A DNA stretch of 47,251 nt from DATDMG01 sp036518955 (lineage in GTDB: Bacteria; Actinomycetota; Actinomycetes; Actinomycetales; Kineosporiaceae). The notes below the pieces were generated by a model. It saw only the letters and a program-made list of their open reading frames with translations. It was not told the origin of the DNA and did not search any database. A program made the position numbers and the translations under genes. The stretch lies in NCBI GenBank assembly GCA_036518955.1, contig DATDMG010000362.1:1-47251 (forward strand). The letters run 5' to 3'. Numbering within the stretch: position 1 is the first letter of the stretch; every line of letters begins with the position of its first letter. This document shows positions 23,402 to 32,081 of this stretch, in pieces.

Positions 23402-24805
23402 CTAGAGCCGGTTCCACGCCTCGGTGAGCACGGACCGCAGGATGGCCTCGATCTCGTCGAACTCGCGCTGCCCGATGATCAGCGGCGGCGCGAGCTGGAC
23501 GACGGGGTCGCCGCGATCGTCGGCCCGGCAGTAGAGGCCGGCGTCGAACAGCGCCTTGGAGAGGAAGCCCCGCAGCAGCCGCTCGCTCTCGTCGTCGTCG
23601 AACGTCTCGCGGGTCGCCTTGTCCTTGACCAGTTCGATGCCGTAGAAGAAGCCCTCGCCCCGGACGTCGCCGACGATCGGCAGGTCCAGCAGCTTCTCCA
23701 GGGTGGCCCGGAACGCCGGCGCCTCCCGCCGGACGTGGTGGTACAGGCCCTCGCGATCGAGGATGTCCAGGTTGGCCAGCGCGACGGCCGCCGACACCGG
23801 ATGGCCGCCGAAGGTGTAGCCGTGCGGGAAGTACGTCGTCCCGTGCCGGAACGGCTCGAACAGCCGATCACTGGCGATCATGGCGCCGATCGGGGCGTAG
23901 CCGCTGGACATTCCCTTGGCGCAGGTGATCATGTCGGGCTGGTAGCGCAGGTCGCCACAGGCGAACATGCCCCCGATCCGGCCGAAGGCGCAGATGGTTT
24001 CGTCCGAGACGAGCAGGACGTCGTAGCGGTCGCAGATCTCGCGGACCCGGTCGAAGTACCCGGGCGGGGGCGGGAAGCAGCCGCCGGAGTTCTGCACCGG
24101 CTCCAGGAAGACGGCCGCCACCGTGTCCGGCCCCTCGAACACGATGGCCTCCTCGATCCGGTTCGCGGCCCACAGCCCGAACGCCTTCGGGTCGTCCCGC
24201 AGGTGCTCCGGTGCCCGGTAGAGGTTCGTGTTCGGCACCCGGAAGGAGCCCGGCACGAGCGGTTCGAACATCTCCTTCGCGGCGGGGATGCCGGTGATCG
24301 ACAGCGCGCCCTGTGGGGTGCCGTGGTACGCGACCGCGCGGGAGATGACCTTGTAGCGACCGGGCTGACCGGTCGCCCGGAAGTACTGGCGGGCCAGCTT
24401 CCACGCCGACTCGACCGCCTCGCCGCCACCGGTGGTGAAGAACACCCGGTTCAGGTCGCCGGGAGCACCCGCCGCCAGCCGTTCGGCGAGCTCGATCGCG
24501 CGGGGGTGGGCGTAGGACCAGAGCGGGAAGAACGCCAGCTCGCGGGCCTGCGTCCCGGCGGCGTCGGCGAGCTCCTGGCGGCCGTGCCCGACCTGCACGG
24601 TGAACAGCCCGGCCAGACCGTCGAGGTAGCGCCGGCCGGTGTCGTCCCAGACGTAGGCTCCCTCGCCGCGGACGATCACCGGCACGTGACCCGGGCCGTC
24701 GTTGAACGAGGAGTGTCTGGTGAAGTGCATCCACAGGTGGTCGCGGGCCTTCTCGGCCAGGAGATCTCGGCCTTCCTCGGTGAAGGCCTGCGGGCTGATG
24801 GTCAT
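23402..24805 (-). CDS. Class III aminotransferase, likely putrescine/GABA/beta-alanine:pyruvate type
   Basis: 467 residues. Class III features are EGAYVWDDTGRRYLDGLAGL, VFFTTGGGEAVESAWKLAR, AYHGTPQGALSITGI, VAAVFLEPVQNSGG, the PLP Asp in LLVSDETICAFGR, and the Schiff-base lysine in DMITCAKGMSSGYAPIGAM. It resembles SpuC-like omega-aminotransferases that move the terminal amino group of putrescine, GABA, cadaverine or beta-alanine to pyruvate. The partner dehydrogenases nearby (aminobutyraldehyde, succinate-semialdehyde and malonate-semialdehyde) fit exactly such products. Its start overlaps the Lrp stop by 4 nt, and the PPOX gene follows after 1 nt, so it is co-translated in one operon. Confidence 0.93.
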   Translation of the reverse strand: MTISPQAFTEEGRDLLAEKARDHLWMHFTRHSSFNDGPGHVPVIVRGEGAYVWDDTGRRYLDGLAGLFTVQVGHGRQELADAAGTQARELAFFPLWSYAHPRAIELAERLAAGAPGDLNRVFFTTGGGEAVESAWKLARQYFRATGQPGRYKVISRAVAYHGTPQGALSITGIPAAKEMFEPLVPGSFRVPNTNLYRAPEHLRDDPKAFGLWAANRIEEAIVFEGPDTVAAVFLEPVQNSGGCFPPPPGYFDRVREICDRYDVLLVSDETICAFGRIGGMFACGDLRYQPDMITCAKGMSSGYAPIGAMIASDRLFEPFRHGTTYFPHGYTFGGHPVSAAVALANLDILDREGLYHHVRREAPAFRATLEKLLDLPIVGDVRGEGFFYGIELVKDKATRETFDDDESERLLRGFLSKALFDAGLYCRADDRGDPVVQLAPPLIIGQREFDEIEAILRSVLTEAWNRL

Positions 24806-25284
24806 CGGGTTCCCCAGTTGTAGAGCTGCTTGCGCAGCTGGAGATAGACGAAGGTTTCGGTGGTCAGGACGGTGGGCAGGGTGCGGATGCGTTGCGAGAT
24901 CAGGTCCAGCAGGTGGTCGTCGTCCTCGCAGACGACCTCGATGAGCAGGTCGAACGAGCCGGCCGCGATCACCACGTAGTCCACCTCGGGCATCTCGGCC
25001 AGCTGGTCGGCGATCTCGCTGAGGTTGCCGGTGACCTTGATGCCGATCATGGCTTGTCGGGAGAACCCCAGCTGCATGGGGTCGGTGACGGCCACGATCT
25101 GGATCACTCCGGAGTCCACCAGCCGTTGCACGCGCTGCCGGACGGCGGCCTCGGACAGCCCCACCGCCTTGCCGATCGTGGCGTACGGGCGGCGGCCGTC
25201 CTCCTGGAGCTGCTCGATGATGCGCTTGGACACCTCGTCCAGTGCGAGCGGGGTGGCGCGGGTGCGTGCCGATGGGTGGACCAC
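24802..25284 (-). CDS. Lrp/AsnC family transcriptional regulator
   Basis: 160 residues. An N-terminal winged helix-turn-helix (LDEVSKRIIEQLQEDGRRPY, then IGKAVGLSEAAVRQRVQRL, about residues 15-60) is followed by a C-terminal RAM ligand-binding domain with DYVVIAAGSFDLLIEVV. Proteins of this family form octamers, bind DNA as wrapped dimers and respond to amino acids or their products. It heads the leftward operon and faces the aldehyde dehydrogenase gene, so it probably controls both directions from the shared 208-bp region. It starts at GTG 25284 without a clear Shine-Dalgarno. The effector could be an amino acid or a polyamine. Confidence 0.93.
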   Translation of the reverse strand: MVHPSARTRATPLALDEVSKRIIEQLQEDGRRPYATIGKAVGLSEAAVRQRVQRLVDSGVIQIVAVTDPMQLGFSRQAMIGIKVTGNLSEIADQLAEMPEVDYVVIAAGSFDLLIEVVCEDDDHLLDLISQRIRTLPTVLTTETFVYLQLRKQLYNWGTR

Positions 25285-25315
25285 GACGCGATGGTGCCGG
25301 GCCAGGTGCCCTTAG

Positions 25316-25357
25316 TGCAAGTGAATCCGTCGTTACAGGCCGGTTGCAGTGTATGAT
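25316..25357 (+). promoter_or_regulatory. Divergent control region: inverted TGCAA/TTGCA half-sites and a TATGAT -10 box
   Basis: TGCAA at 25316-25320 and its inverse TTGCA at 25344-25348 flank a 23-bp spacer. TATGAT at 25352-25357 is a near-consensus -10 for the rightward aldehyde dehydrogenase gene. No convincing -35 is seen, which fits an activated promoter. The stretch from 25312 to 25360 is much more AT-rich than its surroundings. Lrp binding is the natural suspicion. Confidence 0.4.
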
Positions 25358-25492
25358 TCAGTGGCCGATGGGCCCTCGAACTGACGAATTCGACAGGGTG
25401 AGGGGCTGGGCGAACTCTTCTGGTCGGGATAGTGTCGTGCCCACCACCCCGCGTCTTTCCCCCAGCCGACCCTACCCATCGGGAGTCCCGAC

Positions 25493-26935
25493 GTGAGCCA
25501 GACCTCGCCCCGAGTGCTGCGCAACTTCATCAACGGCGAGTATCACGACCCCGCCTCCGATGCCCGCAGCGACATCGTGAACCCGTCCACCGGCACCGTG
25601 GTGGCGTCCGCCCCCGTCAGCTCGACCGAGGACGTCGACGCCGCCTACGCGGCGGCGTCCGCCGCCTTCGACGCCTGGCGCGACTCCACGCCGAGCGAGC
25701 GGCAGAAGGCGCTGCTGAAGCTGGCGGACGCGATCGAGGCGCGGGCCGACGAGTTCGTCCGGCTCGAGGCGGAGAACACCGGCAAGCCGTACGCGCTCAC
25801 GGCCAACGAGGAGATCCCGCCGATGGTCGACCAGATCCGGTTCTTCGCCGGGGCGGCGCGGGTGCTCGAAGGGCGGGCGGCCGGAGAGTACCTGGCCGGG
25901 CACACCTCCTGGATCCGGCGGGAGCCGATCGGTGTCGTCGGTCAGGTGACGCCGTGGAACTACCCGATGATGATGGCCGCCTGGAAGATCTCCCCCGCGC
26001 TCGCCGCCGGGAACACCGTCGTGCTCAAGCCCAGCGACACCACGCCCGAGACGACACTGTTGATGGCCGAGATCGCGGCCGAGTTCCTGCCGCCGGGGGT
26101 GCTCAACGTCGTCACCGGCGACCGCGAGACCGGCCGGCTGGTGGTCGAGCACCCGACGCCGCAACTGGTCGCGATCACCGGGTCGGTGCGGGCCGGGGCC
26201 GCGGTCGCCGGATCCGCCGCCAAGGACCTCAAGCGGGTGCACCTGGAACTGGGTGGCAAGGCTCCGGTGATCGTCTTCGACGACGCGGACGTCGAGGCCG
26301 CGGCCGAGGCGATCGCCGTCGCCGGGTACTTCAACGCCGGCCAGGACTGCACCGCCGCCACCCGGGTGCTCGCCGGGCCCGGCGTCCACGACGCGTTCGT
26401 GGCCGCGCTCGCCGACCGGGCCAAGCACACCACCGTCGGCCTCCCGGACGACGCGGGCGCCCTGCTCGGCCCGGTCAACAACGCCAACCAGCTGGAGCGG
26501 GTCGTCGGCTTCCTGGAGCGGCTGCCCGACCACGCCAGCATCGTGGCCGGCGGCAGCCGGATCACGGAGCTCGGCGGCGGGTTCTTCCATGCGCCCACGG
26601 TGGTGAGCGGTCTGCGGCAGGATGACGAAGCCGTGCAGAACGAGATCTTCGGCCCGGTCATCACCGTGCAGCGCTTCACCGATGAGGAGCAGGCGCTGGC
26701 GTGGGCGAACGGGGTGCAGTACGGGCTGGCGTCGTCGGTGTGGACCCGGGACGTCGGCCGCGCCCTGCGGATGTCCCGGCGGCTGGACTTCGGCTGCGTG
26801 TGGATCAACACCCACATCCCGCTGGTCGCGGAGATGCCGCACGGCGGCTTCAAGCATTCCGGCTACGGCAAGGACCTGTCCATGTACGGCTTCGAGGACT
26901 ACACCCGGATCAAGCACGTGATGGCGGCCTGGTAG
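25493..26935 (+). CDS. Aminobutyraldehyde dehydrogenase (PatD/PuuC-like)
   Basis: 480 residues from GTG 25493 with GGGAG 7 nt upstream. Aldehyde dehydrogenase marks are GVVGQVTPWNYPMMMAAWK, the NAD contact Lys179 in VLKPSDTTPE, the general base Glu252 in LELGGKAP, and the nucleophile Cys286 in FNAGQDCTAATR. The FNAGQDC wording is typical of gamma-aminobutyraldehyde and betaine-aldehyde dehydrogenases. It would oxidise 4-aminobutanal, the product of the adjacent aminotransferase or oxidase, to GABA in the cytosol. Betaine aldehyde is a second possible substrate, interesting because a GMC choline-oxidase-like gene lies elsewhere in the window. It is divergent from the Lrp operon. Its stop is followed by a cluster of GTGATCA motifs. 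Confidence 0.92.
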   Translation: MSQTSPRVLRNFINGEYHDPASDARSDIVNPSTGTVVASAPVSSTEDVDAAYAAASAAFDAWRDSTPSERQKALLKLADAIEARADEFVRLEAENTGKPYALTANEEIPPMVDQIRFFAGAARVLEGRAAGEYLAGHTSWIRREPIGVVGQVTPWNYPMMMAAWKISPALAAGNTVVLKPSDTTPETTLLMAEIAAEFLPPGVLNVVTGDRETGRLVVEHPTPQLVAITGSVRAGAAVAGSAAKDLKRVHLELGGKAPVIVFDDADVEAAAEAIAVAGYFNAGQDCTAATRVLAGPGVHDAFVAALADRAKHTTVGLPDDAGALLGPVNNANQLERVVGFLERLPDHASIVAGGSRITELGGGFFHAPTVVSGLRQDDEAVQNEIFGPVITVQRFTDEEQALAWANGVQYGLASSVWTRDVGRALRMSRRLDFGCVWINTHIPLVAEMPHGGFKHSGYGKDLSMYGFEDYTRIKHVMAAW

Positions 26936-26950
26936 GCCACCTCCTCAGGC

Positions 26951-26995
26951 GTGATCATGCGCGCGGTCGTGATCACGCACGCGTAGTGATCACGG
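26951..26995. repeat. Cluster of three GTGATCAYG motifs between convergent genes
   Basis: GTGATCATGC (26951-26960), GTGATCACGC (26969-26978) and GTGATCACGG (26986-26995). The core is self-complementary, so several hairpins are possible, for example CGTGATCA at 26950-26957 with TGATCACG at 26987-26994. The third copy covers the PucR stop codon (26990-26992). A related element lies at 32070-32130. It may act as a bidirectional terminator. Confidence 0.7.
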
Positions 26996-28633
26996 GGCGG
27001 GCGGGGTGTGCGACGTGTCGTGCGCCAGCAGGGCGACGTGCAGGCTGAGGCAGGTCTCGACGTCGTCCAGATCCGCCCCGAGCAGGTGGGAGATCCGGGT
27101 CAGCCGGTCGTAGAGTGACGGCCGGGACAGGTGGACGGTGGCCGCCGCCATCGACTTGTTCCGGCCGGCCGCCAGGTAGGCGCGCAACGTGCCGCTCAGG
27201 TCGTCCCCGGTCGTGGAGTCGTGCGCCAGCAGCGGGCCGAGCTCGCGCTCGACGAAGGTCTGTACCCGCGGCTCGTCCCGCAGCAGGTGCAGCAGGCCCC
27301 GCAGGCGCAGGTCCGGCAGCCGCAGGAAGGGGGCGGTCGTCGTGAGGTGGGCCGCGGCGTCCCCGACCTGACCGGCCTCGGCGAGCGAGCGCCCGGCGTC
27401 GCGCGCGCCGCCGACGAGGGAGCCGGCGGCGACCACGACCCGCTCGGCGTCGACGGTGGGCAGCCGCCCGCGGATGCTGCGCCGCACCTCGGTCGCCAGC
27501 GCGGCGAGGACCTCGGCCTCCCGGTGCCGGGGCTGCAGCGCCGCGAGGAGGCCGATGCCCCGGTCGTCGATCGGCCCCACCAAGGCGTCGACGCCGCTGA
27601 CCCGGGCGGCGTGGGCGACCGCCTCGCCGAGGTCCCGGAGCCGGGCCTGGCTCTCCAGCGCGCCGTGCTGGCCGCCGGGCAGCAGACCGGCCCGGACGAC
27701 GACCCCGAGCAGCCGACGGCCCTCCAGCGGGACGCCGAGCGCGCGCGCCCGCAGCAGCACGTCCGGTCCGGGGGCCGGTCCCGACGCGATGGCGGCCAGC
27801 AGGCTGCGGTGGGTCTGCCGCTCCAGCGACTCCAGGTCACGCGCGATCAGCCGGTTGAGGGCCAGCGTCGCGGCGGCGCGCTCCAGCAGCACGACGTCCA
27901 GCGGGTCAGGCGGATCGTCCCGGACCAGGAGCAACCGCCCCCAGTCCTGACCGCGGGCGCCGACGAGGGTGACCAGCAGACCGGCGTCCGGGTGCCAGCC
28001 GGTCCGCCCCTCGACGACGGCCTGCCGGGACCGTGCCTCCCACCGCGCCAGCAGCTGAGCCGGGTCGGCGCCCGCCGCGTCGTGGGCGAGCACCTGGTGG
28101 GCCAGGTTCTCCAGGACGACGGGGGTCTGCGCCATCCGGGCGACCTGGCGGAGCACGTGCTCGGGGGTGGCGCCGTCCACGGACATCTCGGTGAAGGCCT
28201 GGTGCACCTGCTGCGCCGCCCGCAGTTGCGCCACCTGCGCGTCGAGCACGAGGGCGTGCACCGCTTCGGTGACCTCGACGAAGGCGACCTCGCGGCGCAG
28301 CTCGACCAGGGGCAGGCCGCACTGCCGGGCGGCCCCGACCATGCCGGCCGGCAGCCTCCCCGTCCAGGCCCGGCCCAGCTCGACCACCAGGGCGGCCACC
28401 GGGACGGCGGCCAGCGCCGCCACGTAGGCGGCCAGGCCGGCGTCGTCCCGGGGGAGCCCGATCCCGGTCGTCAGGATCAGCTCTCCGCCGCGCAGCAGGG
28501 TCGGGATCTCGGGAACCTCGGCGACGTGCGCCCAGCGAACCTCGACGTCGAGCCGGTCCGTCCCCGCCACCACTCCCGGGCGCCCGGAAGCCAGTGCTGG
28601 CAGGGCCAGGACCTCACTGAGAGTAGGCGCCAT
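26990..28633 (-). CDS. PucR family transcriptional regulator
   Basis: 547 residues. The N-terminal PucR domain covers about residues 1-130, with LTTGIGLPRDDAGLAAYV. A middle GGDEF-like CdaR region (about 270-410) follows. The C-terminal HTH_30 module ends with GTLRAYLAAGRNKSMAAATV followed by HLSRPSLYDRLTRISHLLG. PucR-type proteins activate catabolic operons for purines, GABA, polyamines or other nitrogen sources, usually on sensing an intermediate. It is divergent from the polyamine-binding lipoprotein gene, so that gene and the shared region with direct repeats are likely targets. I start at ATG 28633; an upstream in-frame start at 28690 is poorer in context. Confidence 0.92.
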   Translation of the reverse strand: MAPTLSEVLALPALASGRPGVVAGTDRLDVEVRWAHVAEVPEIPTLLRGGELILTTGIGLPRDDAGLAAYVAALAAVPVAALVVELGRAWTGRLPAGMVGAARQCGLPLVELRREVAFVEVTEAVHALVLDAQVAQLRAAQQVHQAFTEMSVDGATPEHVLRQVARMAQTPVVLENLAHQVLAHDAAGADPAQLLARWEARSRQAVVEGRTGWHPDAGLLVTLVGARGQDWGRLLLVRDDPPDPLDVVLLERAAATLALNRLIARDLESLERQTHRSLLAAIASGPAPGPDVLLRARALGVPLEGRRLLGVVVRAGLLPGGQHGALESQARLRDLGEAVAHAARVSGVDALVGPIDDRGIGLLAALQPRHREAEVLAALATEVRRSIRGRLPTVDAERVVVAAGSLVGGARDAGRSLAEAGQVGDAAAHLTTTAPFLRLPDLRLRGLLHLLRDEPRVQTFVERELGPLLAHDSTTGDDLSGTLRAYLAAGRNKSMAAATVHLSRPSLYDRLTRISHLLGADLDDVETCLSLHVALLAHDTSHTPPAP

Positions 28634-28791
28634 GTCGCCAGCGTACGGCTGTCGGGCGGCTGCCCCAGCACGTTCTCCGCCCGTCCGCACCAGTCCCGGC
28701 GGAGTACCGCCCGGAACGCCGCGCGGTTCAGCAGAGCGACGCCGGTATCTCCTGGCCGGGTCGACGGAACGGCTTCGTTGCGCGGGGTGCG

Positions 28792-28854
28792 TTCAACAGC
28801 TTCCTGTGCACGCTGTTGAGTAACTGTTTCCTGTGCACTGTGTTGAGTAACTGT
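28792..28854 (+). promoter_or_regulatory. Direct and inverted repeats upstream of the polyamine-binding protein gene
   Basis: A 27-bp direct repeat (28801-28827 and 28828-28854) differs at only 2 of 27 positions. Each copy contains GTTGAGTAACTGT. In front, TTCAACAGC (28792-28800) is the near-perfect inverse of GCTGTTGAG (28812-28820). The arrangement is compatible with tandem operators for a dimeric regulator, the divergent PucR protein being the first candidate. The rest of 28634-29055 shows no credible gene. Confidence 0.55.
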
Positions 28855-29055
28855 GCGTGGGCATGCGAGGATCCGGACGGTGCTCTGCGTCGCCGCGTCG
28901 CGAGTCGCCTGTTCGGCGGGCTCACGGCACCCCGTCCGCGGCGGCGGGTACGTCCGTCACCGGCGGTCACCGGCCTGGGGTCGGGGCTGCCTCCCGCCCT
29001 CACCGAGGATGCGGGCAAGCCGCAGGGTGTCCCGCGAACAGGAAGGACCTGGTCG

Positions 29056-30336
29056 ATGTCGCGCTCCCGTCGCCCGCAGTTATCCCCTGAGGAAGCTGCC
29101 CTGGTGCGGCTCATGTCCGGGGGCAGGTTGTCCCGTCGCGGGCTGCTCGGCGGCGCCGGGGCCCTCGGCCTCGGCGCCGTCCTCGCCGCCTGCGGCACCA
29201 CGTCGCCCTCGGGGGGTGCCACCGGCACGCCGCTACCGGCCACCGACATCTCGGAGACCGACCGGGTGGTGAAGTGGGCGAGTTGGACCCTGTACCTGGA
29301 CAAGGACGGCACCACGAAGCAGTATCCGACACTGAAGGCGTTCCAGAACAAGACCGGAATCGTTCCGAGTTACTTCGAGGAGATCGAGGACAACGACAGC
29401 TACTTCGGCAGGATCCAGGCCCAGTTGCGGCAGGGCCAGGACATCGGTCGGGACGTCATCGTCTTCACCGACTGGATGGCCGCCCGTGTGGTGAATGCGC
29501 GATGGGCGCAGAAGTTGGACAAGGACAAGAACATCCCGAACGCCGCCAGGATCCTCGACAAGCTCAGGAACGTCGACTACGACCCCGGCCGCAACTACTC
29601 CCTCACCTGGCAGTCCGGGTACACGGGGCTCGCGTGGAACGTTGCCAAGTACCGGGAGTTGACCGGCAAGTCGGAAATGAAGAGTCTCGACGACCTGTGG
29701 AACCCCAAGCTCAAGGGGCGGATCTCGGTGTTGTCGGAAATGCGGGACACGATCGGATTGATCATGTTGTCCCAGGGCGTCGACCCGGGCAAGCCATTCA
29801 CCGCGGACAATTTCGCCGCCGCGACCGCCGTCCTGGAGAAGCAGATCAGCGGCGGCCAGATCCGCCAGGTCAAGGGGAATTCCTACAAGGAGGACCTGAT
29901 CAGCGGCGACAGTGTCGCCGTCATGGCCTGGTCGGGCGACGTCTTCCAGCTCAACTCGGAGGCTCGGTCGGCGAACCTGAACCTGACCAGCGACCCGTAC
30001 GGGTTCGCGCTGCCGGAGTCGGGTGGCATGCTCTGGAGCGACAACCTGCTGATCCCGATCGGGTCGCCGCACAAGATGAACGCCGAGATCCTGATGAACT
30101 ACTACTACGACCCCACGGTCGCCGCGAAGGTCGCCGCTTACGTCAACTACATCTGCCCGGTCAAGGGTGCTCAGGAGGAGATCCGCAAGCTGCCGAGCGT
30201 CGACATCCAGATCGCCAACAGCAAGTACATCTTCCCCACCGAGGAGGACCTGGCCGGCGTCCACAGGTTCCGCAGCCTGACCACCCGGGAGGAGAAGGAC
30301 TACAGCAACGCCTTCCAGCAGGTGCTGGGTTCCTGA
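29056..30336 (+). CDS. Spermidine/putrescine-type ABC substrate-binding lipoprotein with Tat signal
   Basis: 426 residues from ATG 29056 with GGAAGGA 8 nt upstream. The N-terminus has a twin-arginine motif (LSRRGLLGGAGALGLG, Arg27-Arg28) and a lipobox LAAC with Cys46, so the protein is probably Tat-exported and lipid-anchored. The mature part has the PotD/PotF fold marks WASWTLYLD, TGIVPSYFEEIEDNDSYFGR, GQDIGRDVIVFTDWMAARVV, GRNYSLTWQSGYTGLAWN and PESGGMLWSDNLLIPIGSPH. It would deliver putrescine, spermidine or a similar cation to an ABC importer. No permease or ATPase gene lies nearby, which is unusual. It is divergent from the pucR-type gene and ends before a strong hairpin. Confidence 0.92.
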   Translation: MSRSRRPQLSPEEAALVRLMSGGRLSRRGLLGGAGALGLGAVLAACGTTSPSGGATGTPLPATDISETDRVVKWASWTLYLDKDGTTKQYPTLKAFQNKTGIVPSYFEEIEDNDSYFGRIQAQLRQGQDIGRDVIVFTDWMAARVVNARWAQKLDKDKNIPNAARILDKLRNVDYDPGRNYSLTWQSGYTGLAWNVAKYRELTGKSEMKSLDDLWNPKLKGRISVLSEMRDTIGLIMLSQGVDPGKPFTADNFAAATAVLEKQISGGQIRQVKGNSYKEDLISGDSVAVMAWSGDVFQLNSEARSANLNLTSDPYGFALPESGGMLWSDNLLIPIGSPHKMNAEILMNYYYDPTVAAKVAAYVNYICPVKGAQEEIRKLPSVDIQIANSKYIFPTEEDLAGVHRFRSLTTREEKDYSNAFQQVLGS

Positions 30337-30359
30337 GGGGCGGTCTCCTCCGACGGGCC

Positions 30360-30401
30360 CCGGGCGCGGGGGCCGGCTGAACGGCCGTCACCCGCGCCCG
30401 G
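30360..30401 (+). terminator. Terminator-like hairpin after the polyamine-binding protein gene
   Basis: An 11-bp stem (CCGGGCGCGGG at 30360-30370 with its exact complement at 30391-30401) encloses a smaller GGCCG/CGGCC stem. It starts 24 nt after the stop codon. There is no T-tract. It separates this gene from the mmsA-like gene, which therefore probably has its own promoter. Confidence 0.6.
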
Positions 30402-30554
30402 CCCACCAGCGGGCCGGGTCCGGTGGGCGGCGCCGGCTGGTGCTCACCGGGGCCACATCGTGCCGCAGATGAGTTCACAGGGTGTAACCCGGACGGTGCG
30501 AGATCTGACATGTCGCCCCGGCGCGACCGCGTCCGGCCACCGCAGACTCGTGGC

Positions 30555-32054
30555 ATGACCGAGCGGCGCACCATCCTCCACCTGATCGACGGAAAGGCGG
30601 CAGCCGGCACCAGCACGCGCACGGGTCCCGTCTACGACCCGGCCACCGGCGTCCAGCAGGCGCGGGTGGTCCTGGCCAACGCCGCGGACGTCGACGACGC
30701 GGTCGCCTCGGCGGTCGCCGCCGCGTCGGCCTGGCGGACGTCGTCGCTGGCCACCCGGCAGAAGGTGCTGTTCGCGGCGCGGGAGCTGATCGTCCACCGG
30801 CGCGACGAGATCGCTGCCGCGATCACCGCCGAGCACGGCAAGGTCCTTTCCGATGCGGCCGGCGAGGTGCAGCGCGGCCTGGAGGTCGTGGAGTTCGCCT
30901 GCGGCATTCCGCACCTGTTGAAGGGTGGCTTCAGCGAGGGAGTGTCCAGCGGCGTCGACGTCTACTCGATCCGTCAGCCGATCGGGGTCGTCGCGGTGAT
31001 CTCCCCGTTCAACTTCCCGTCGATGGTGCCCCTCTGGTTCGTCCCGATCGCCGTCGCGTGCGGCAACGCCGTCGTCCTCAAGCCCAGCGAGAAGGACCCG
31101 ACGGCCGCCATCCTGATCGCCCAGGCATTCCTGGACGCCGGGCTGCCCCCGGGCGTGCTCAACGTCGTCCACGGCGACAAGGAGGCGGTGGACCGTCTGC
31201 TGGAGCACCCGGACGTCAGCTCCGTCTCGTTCGTCGGCTCCACGCCGGTCGCGCGCCAGGTGTACGAGACCGCGACCCGCAACGGCAAGCGGGTGCAGGC
31301 CCTGGGGGGAGCGAAGAACCACATGATCGTGCTTCCGGACGCCGACCTGGACCTCGCGGCGGACGCTGCGGTCAACGCCGGGTTCGGGTCCGCGGGCGAG
31401 CGGTGCATGGCCATCTCGGCGCTGGTCGCCGTCGACCCGATCGGGGACGAGCTGGTCGCGAAGATCAAGGACCGGATCGTCAGGCTGCGCACCGGCGACG
31501 GCCGCCGGGGCTGCGACATGGGCCCGCTCGTCACCCGGGAGCATCGGGACAGGGTCGCGTCGTACCTGGAGGCGGGCGTCGAGGCGGGGGCGGCCCTGGT
31601 GGTCGACGGCCGTGCGGTGATCCCGGACGGCGAGCCGCGAGGGTTCTGGCTCGGCCCGACGCTGTTCGACCACGTGACCCCCGCGATGTCGGTGTACACG
31701 GACGAGATCTTCGGCCCGGTGCTGTCCGTCGTCCGGGTGCCGTCGTACGAGGCGGCGCTCGAGCTGGTGAACTCCAATCCGTACGGCAACGGGACGGCGA
31801 TCTTCACGAATGACGGCGGGGCGGCGCGCCGCTTCCAGTACGAGGTCGAGGTCGGCATGGTCGGCATCAACGTGCCGATCCCGGTCCCCATGGCCTACTA
31901 CTCGTTCGGCGGCTGGAAGAACTCGCTCTGGGGGGACACGCACGCCCACGGCCTCGAGGGCGTGCACTTCTTCACCCGCGGCAAGGTGGTGACGTCACGC
32001 TGGCTGGACCCCAGCCACGGCGGCATCAACCTGGGCTTCCCCCAGCACACCTGA
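30555..32054 (+). CDS. mmsA: CoA-acylating methylmalonate-semialdehyde dehydrogenase
   Basis: 499 residues. The fold has VVAVISPFNFPSMVPLWFVP and VLKPSEKDPT, with the nucleophile Cys284 in GFGSAGERCMAIS. At the place where other aldehyde dehydrogenases have the catalytic Glu, the reading is LGGAKNHMIVLPD, a hallmark of the CoA-dependent MmsA branch. The C-terminus has FGGWKNSLWGDTHAHG. It converts methylmalonate semialdehyde to propionyl-CoA, or malonate semialdehyde to acetyl-CoA, with CoA and NAD. No mmsB or other valine-pathway gene is adjacent, so the beta-alanine/malonate-semialdehyde role is favoured here by context. CAGACT lies 6 nt before the ATG with no Shine-Dalgarno, consistent with a leaderless transcript. 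Confidence 0.94.
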   Translation: MTERRTILHLIDGKAAAGTSTRTGPVYDPATGVQQARVVLANAADVDDAVASAVAAASAWRTSSLATRQKVLFAARELIVHRRDEIAAAITAEHGKVLSDAAGEVQRGLEVVEFACGIPHLLKGGFSEGVSSGVDVYSIRQPIGVVAVISPFNFPSMVPLWFVPIAVACGNAVVLKPSEKDPTAAILIAQAFLDAGLPPGVLNVVHGDKEAVDRLLEHPDVSSVSFVGSTPVARQVYETATRNGKRVQALGGAKNHMIVLPDADLDLAADAAVNAGFGSAGERCMAISALVAVDPIGDELVAKIKDRIVRLRTGDGRRGCDMGPLVTREHRDRVASYLEAGVEAGAALVVDGRAVIPDGEPRGFWLGPTLFDHVTPAMSVYTDEIFGPVLSVVRVPSYEAALELVNSNPYGNGTAIFTNDGGAARRFQYEVEVGMVGINVPIPVPMAYYSFGGWKNSLWGDTHAHGLEGVHFFTRGKVVTSRWLDPSHGGINLGFPQHT

Positions 32055-32081
32055 CGCCCCGGCGCGCTGGTGACCATGCAC

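Noticed and set aside
25472..26917. A 481-codon leftward open frame opposite the aminobutyraldehyde dehydrogenase gene
   Set aside because: The opposite strand has all aldehyde dehydrogenase motifs with catalytic Cys and Glu; the antisense frame is a compositional shadow.
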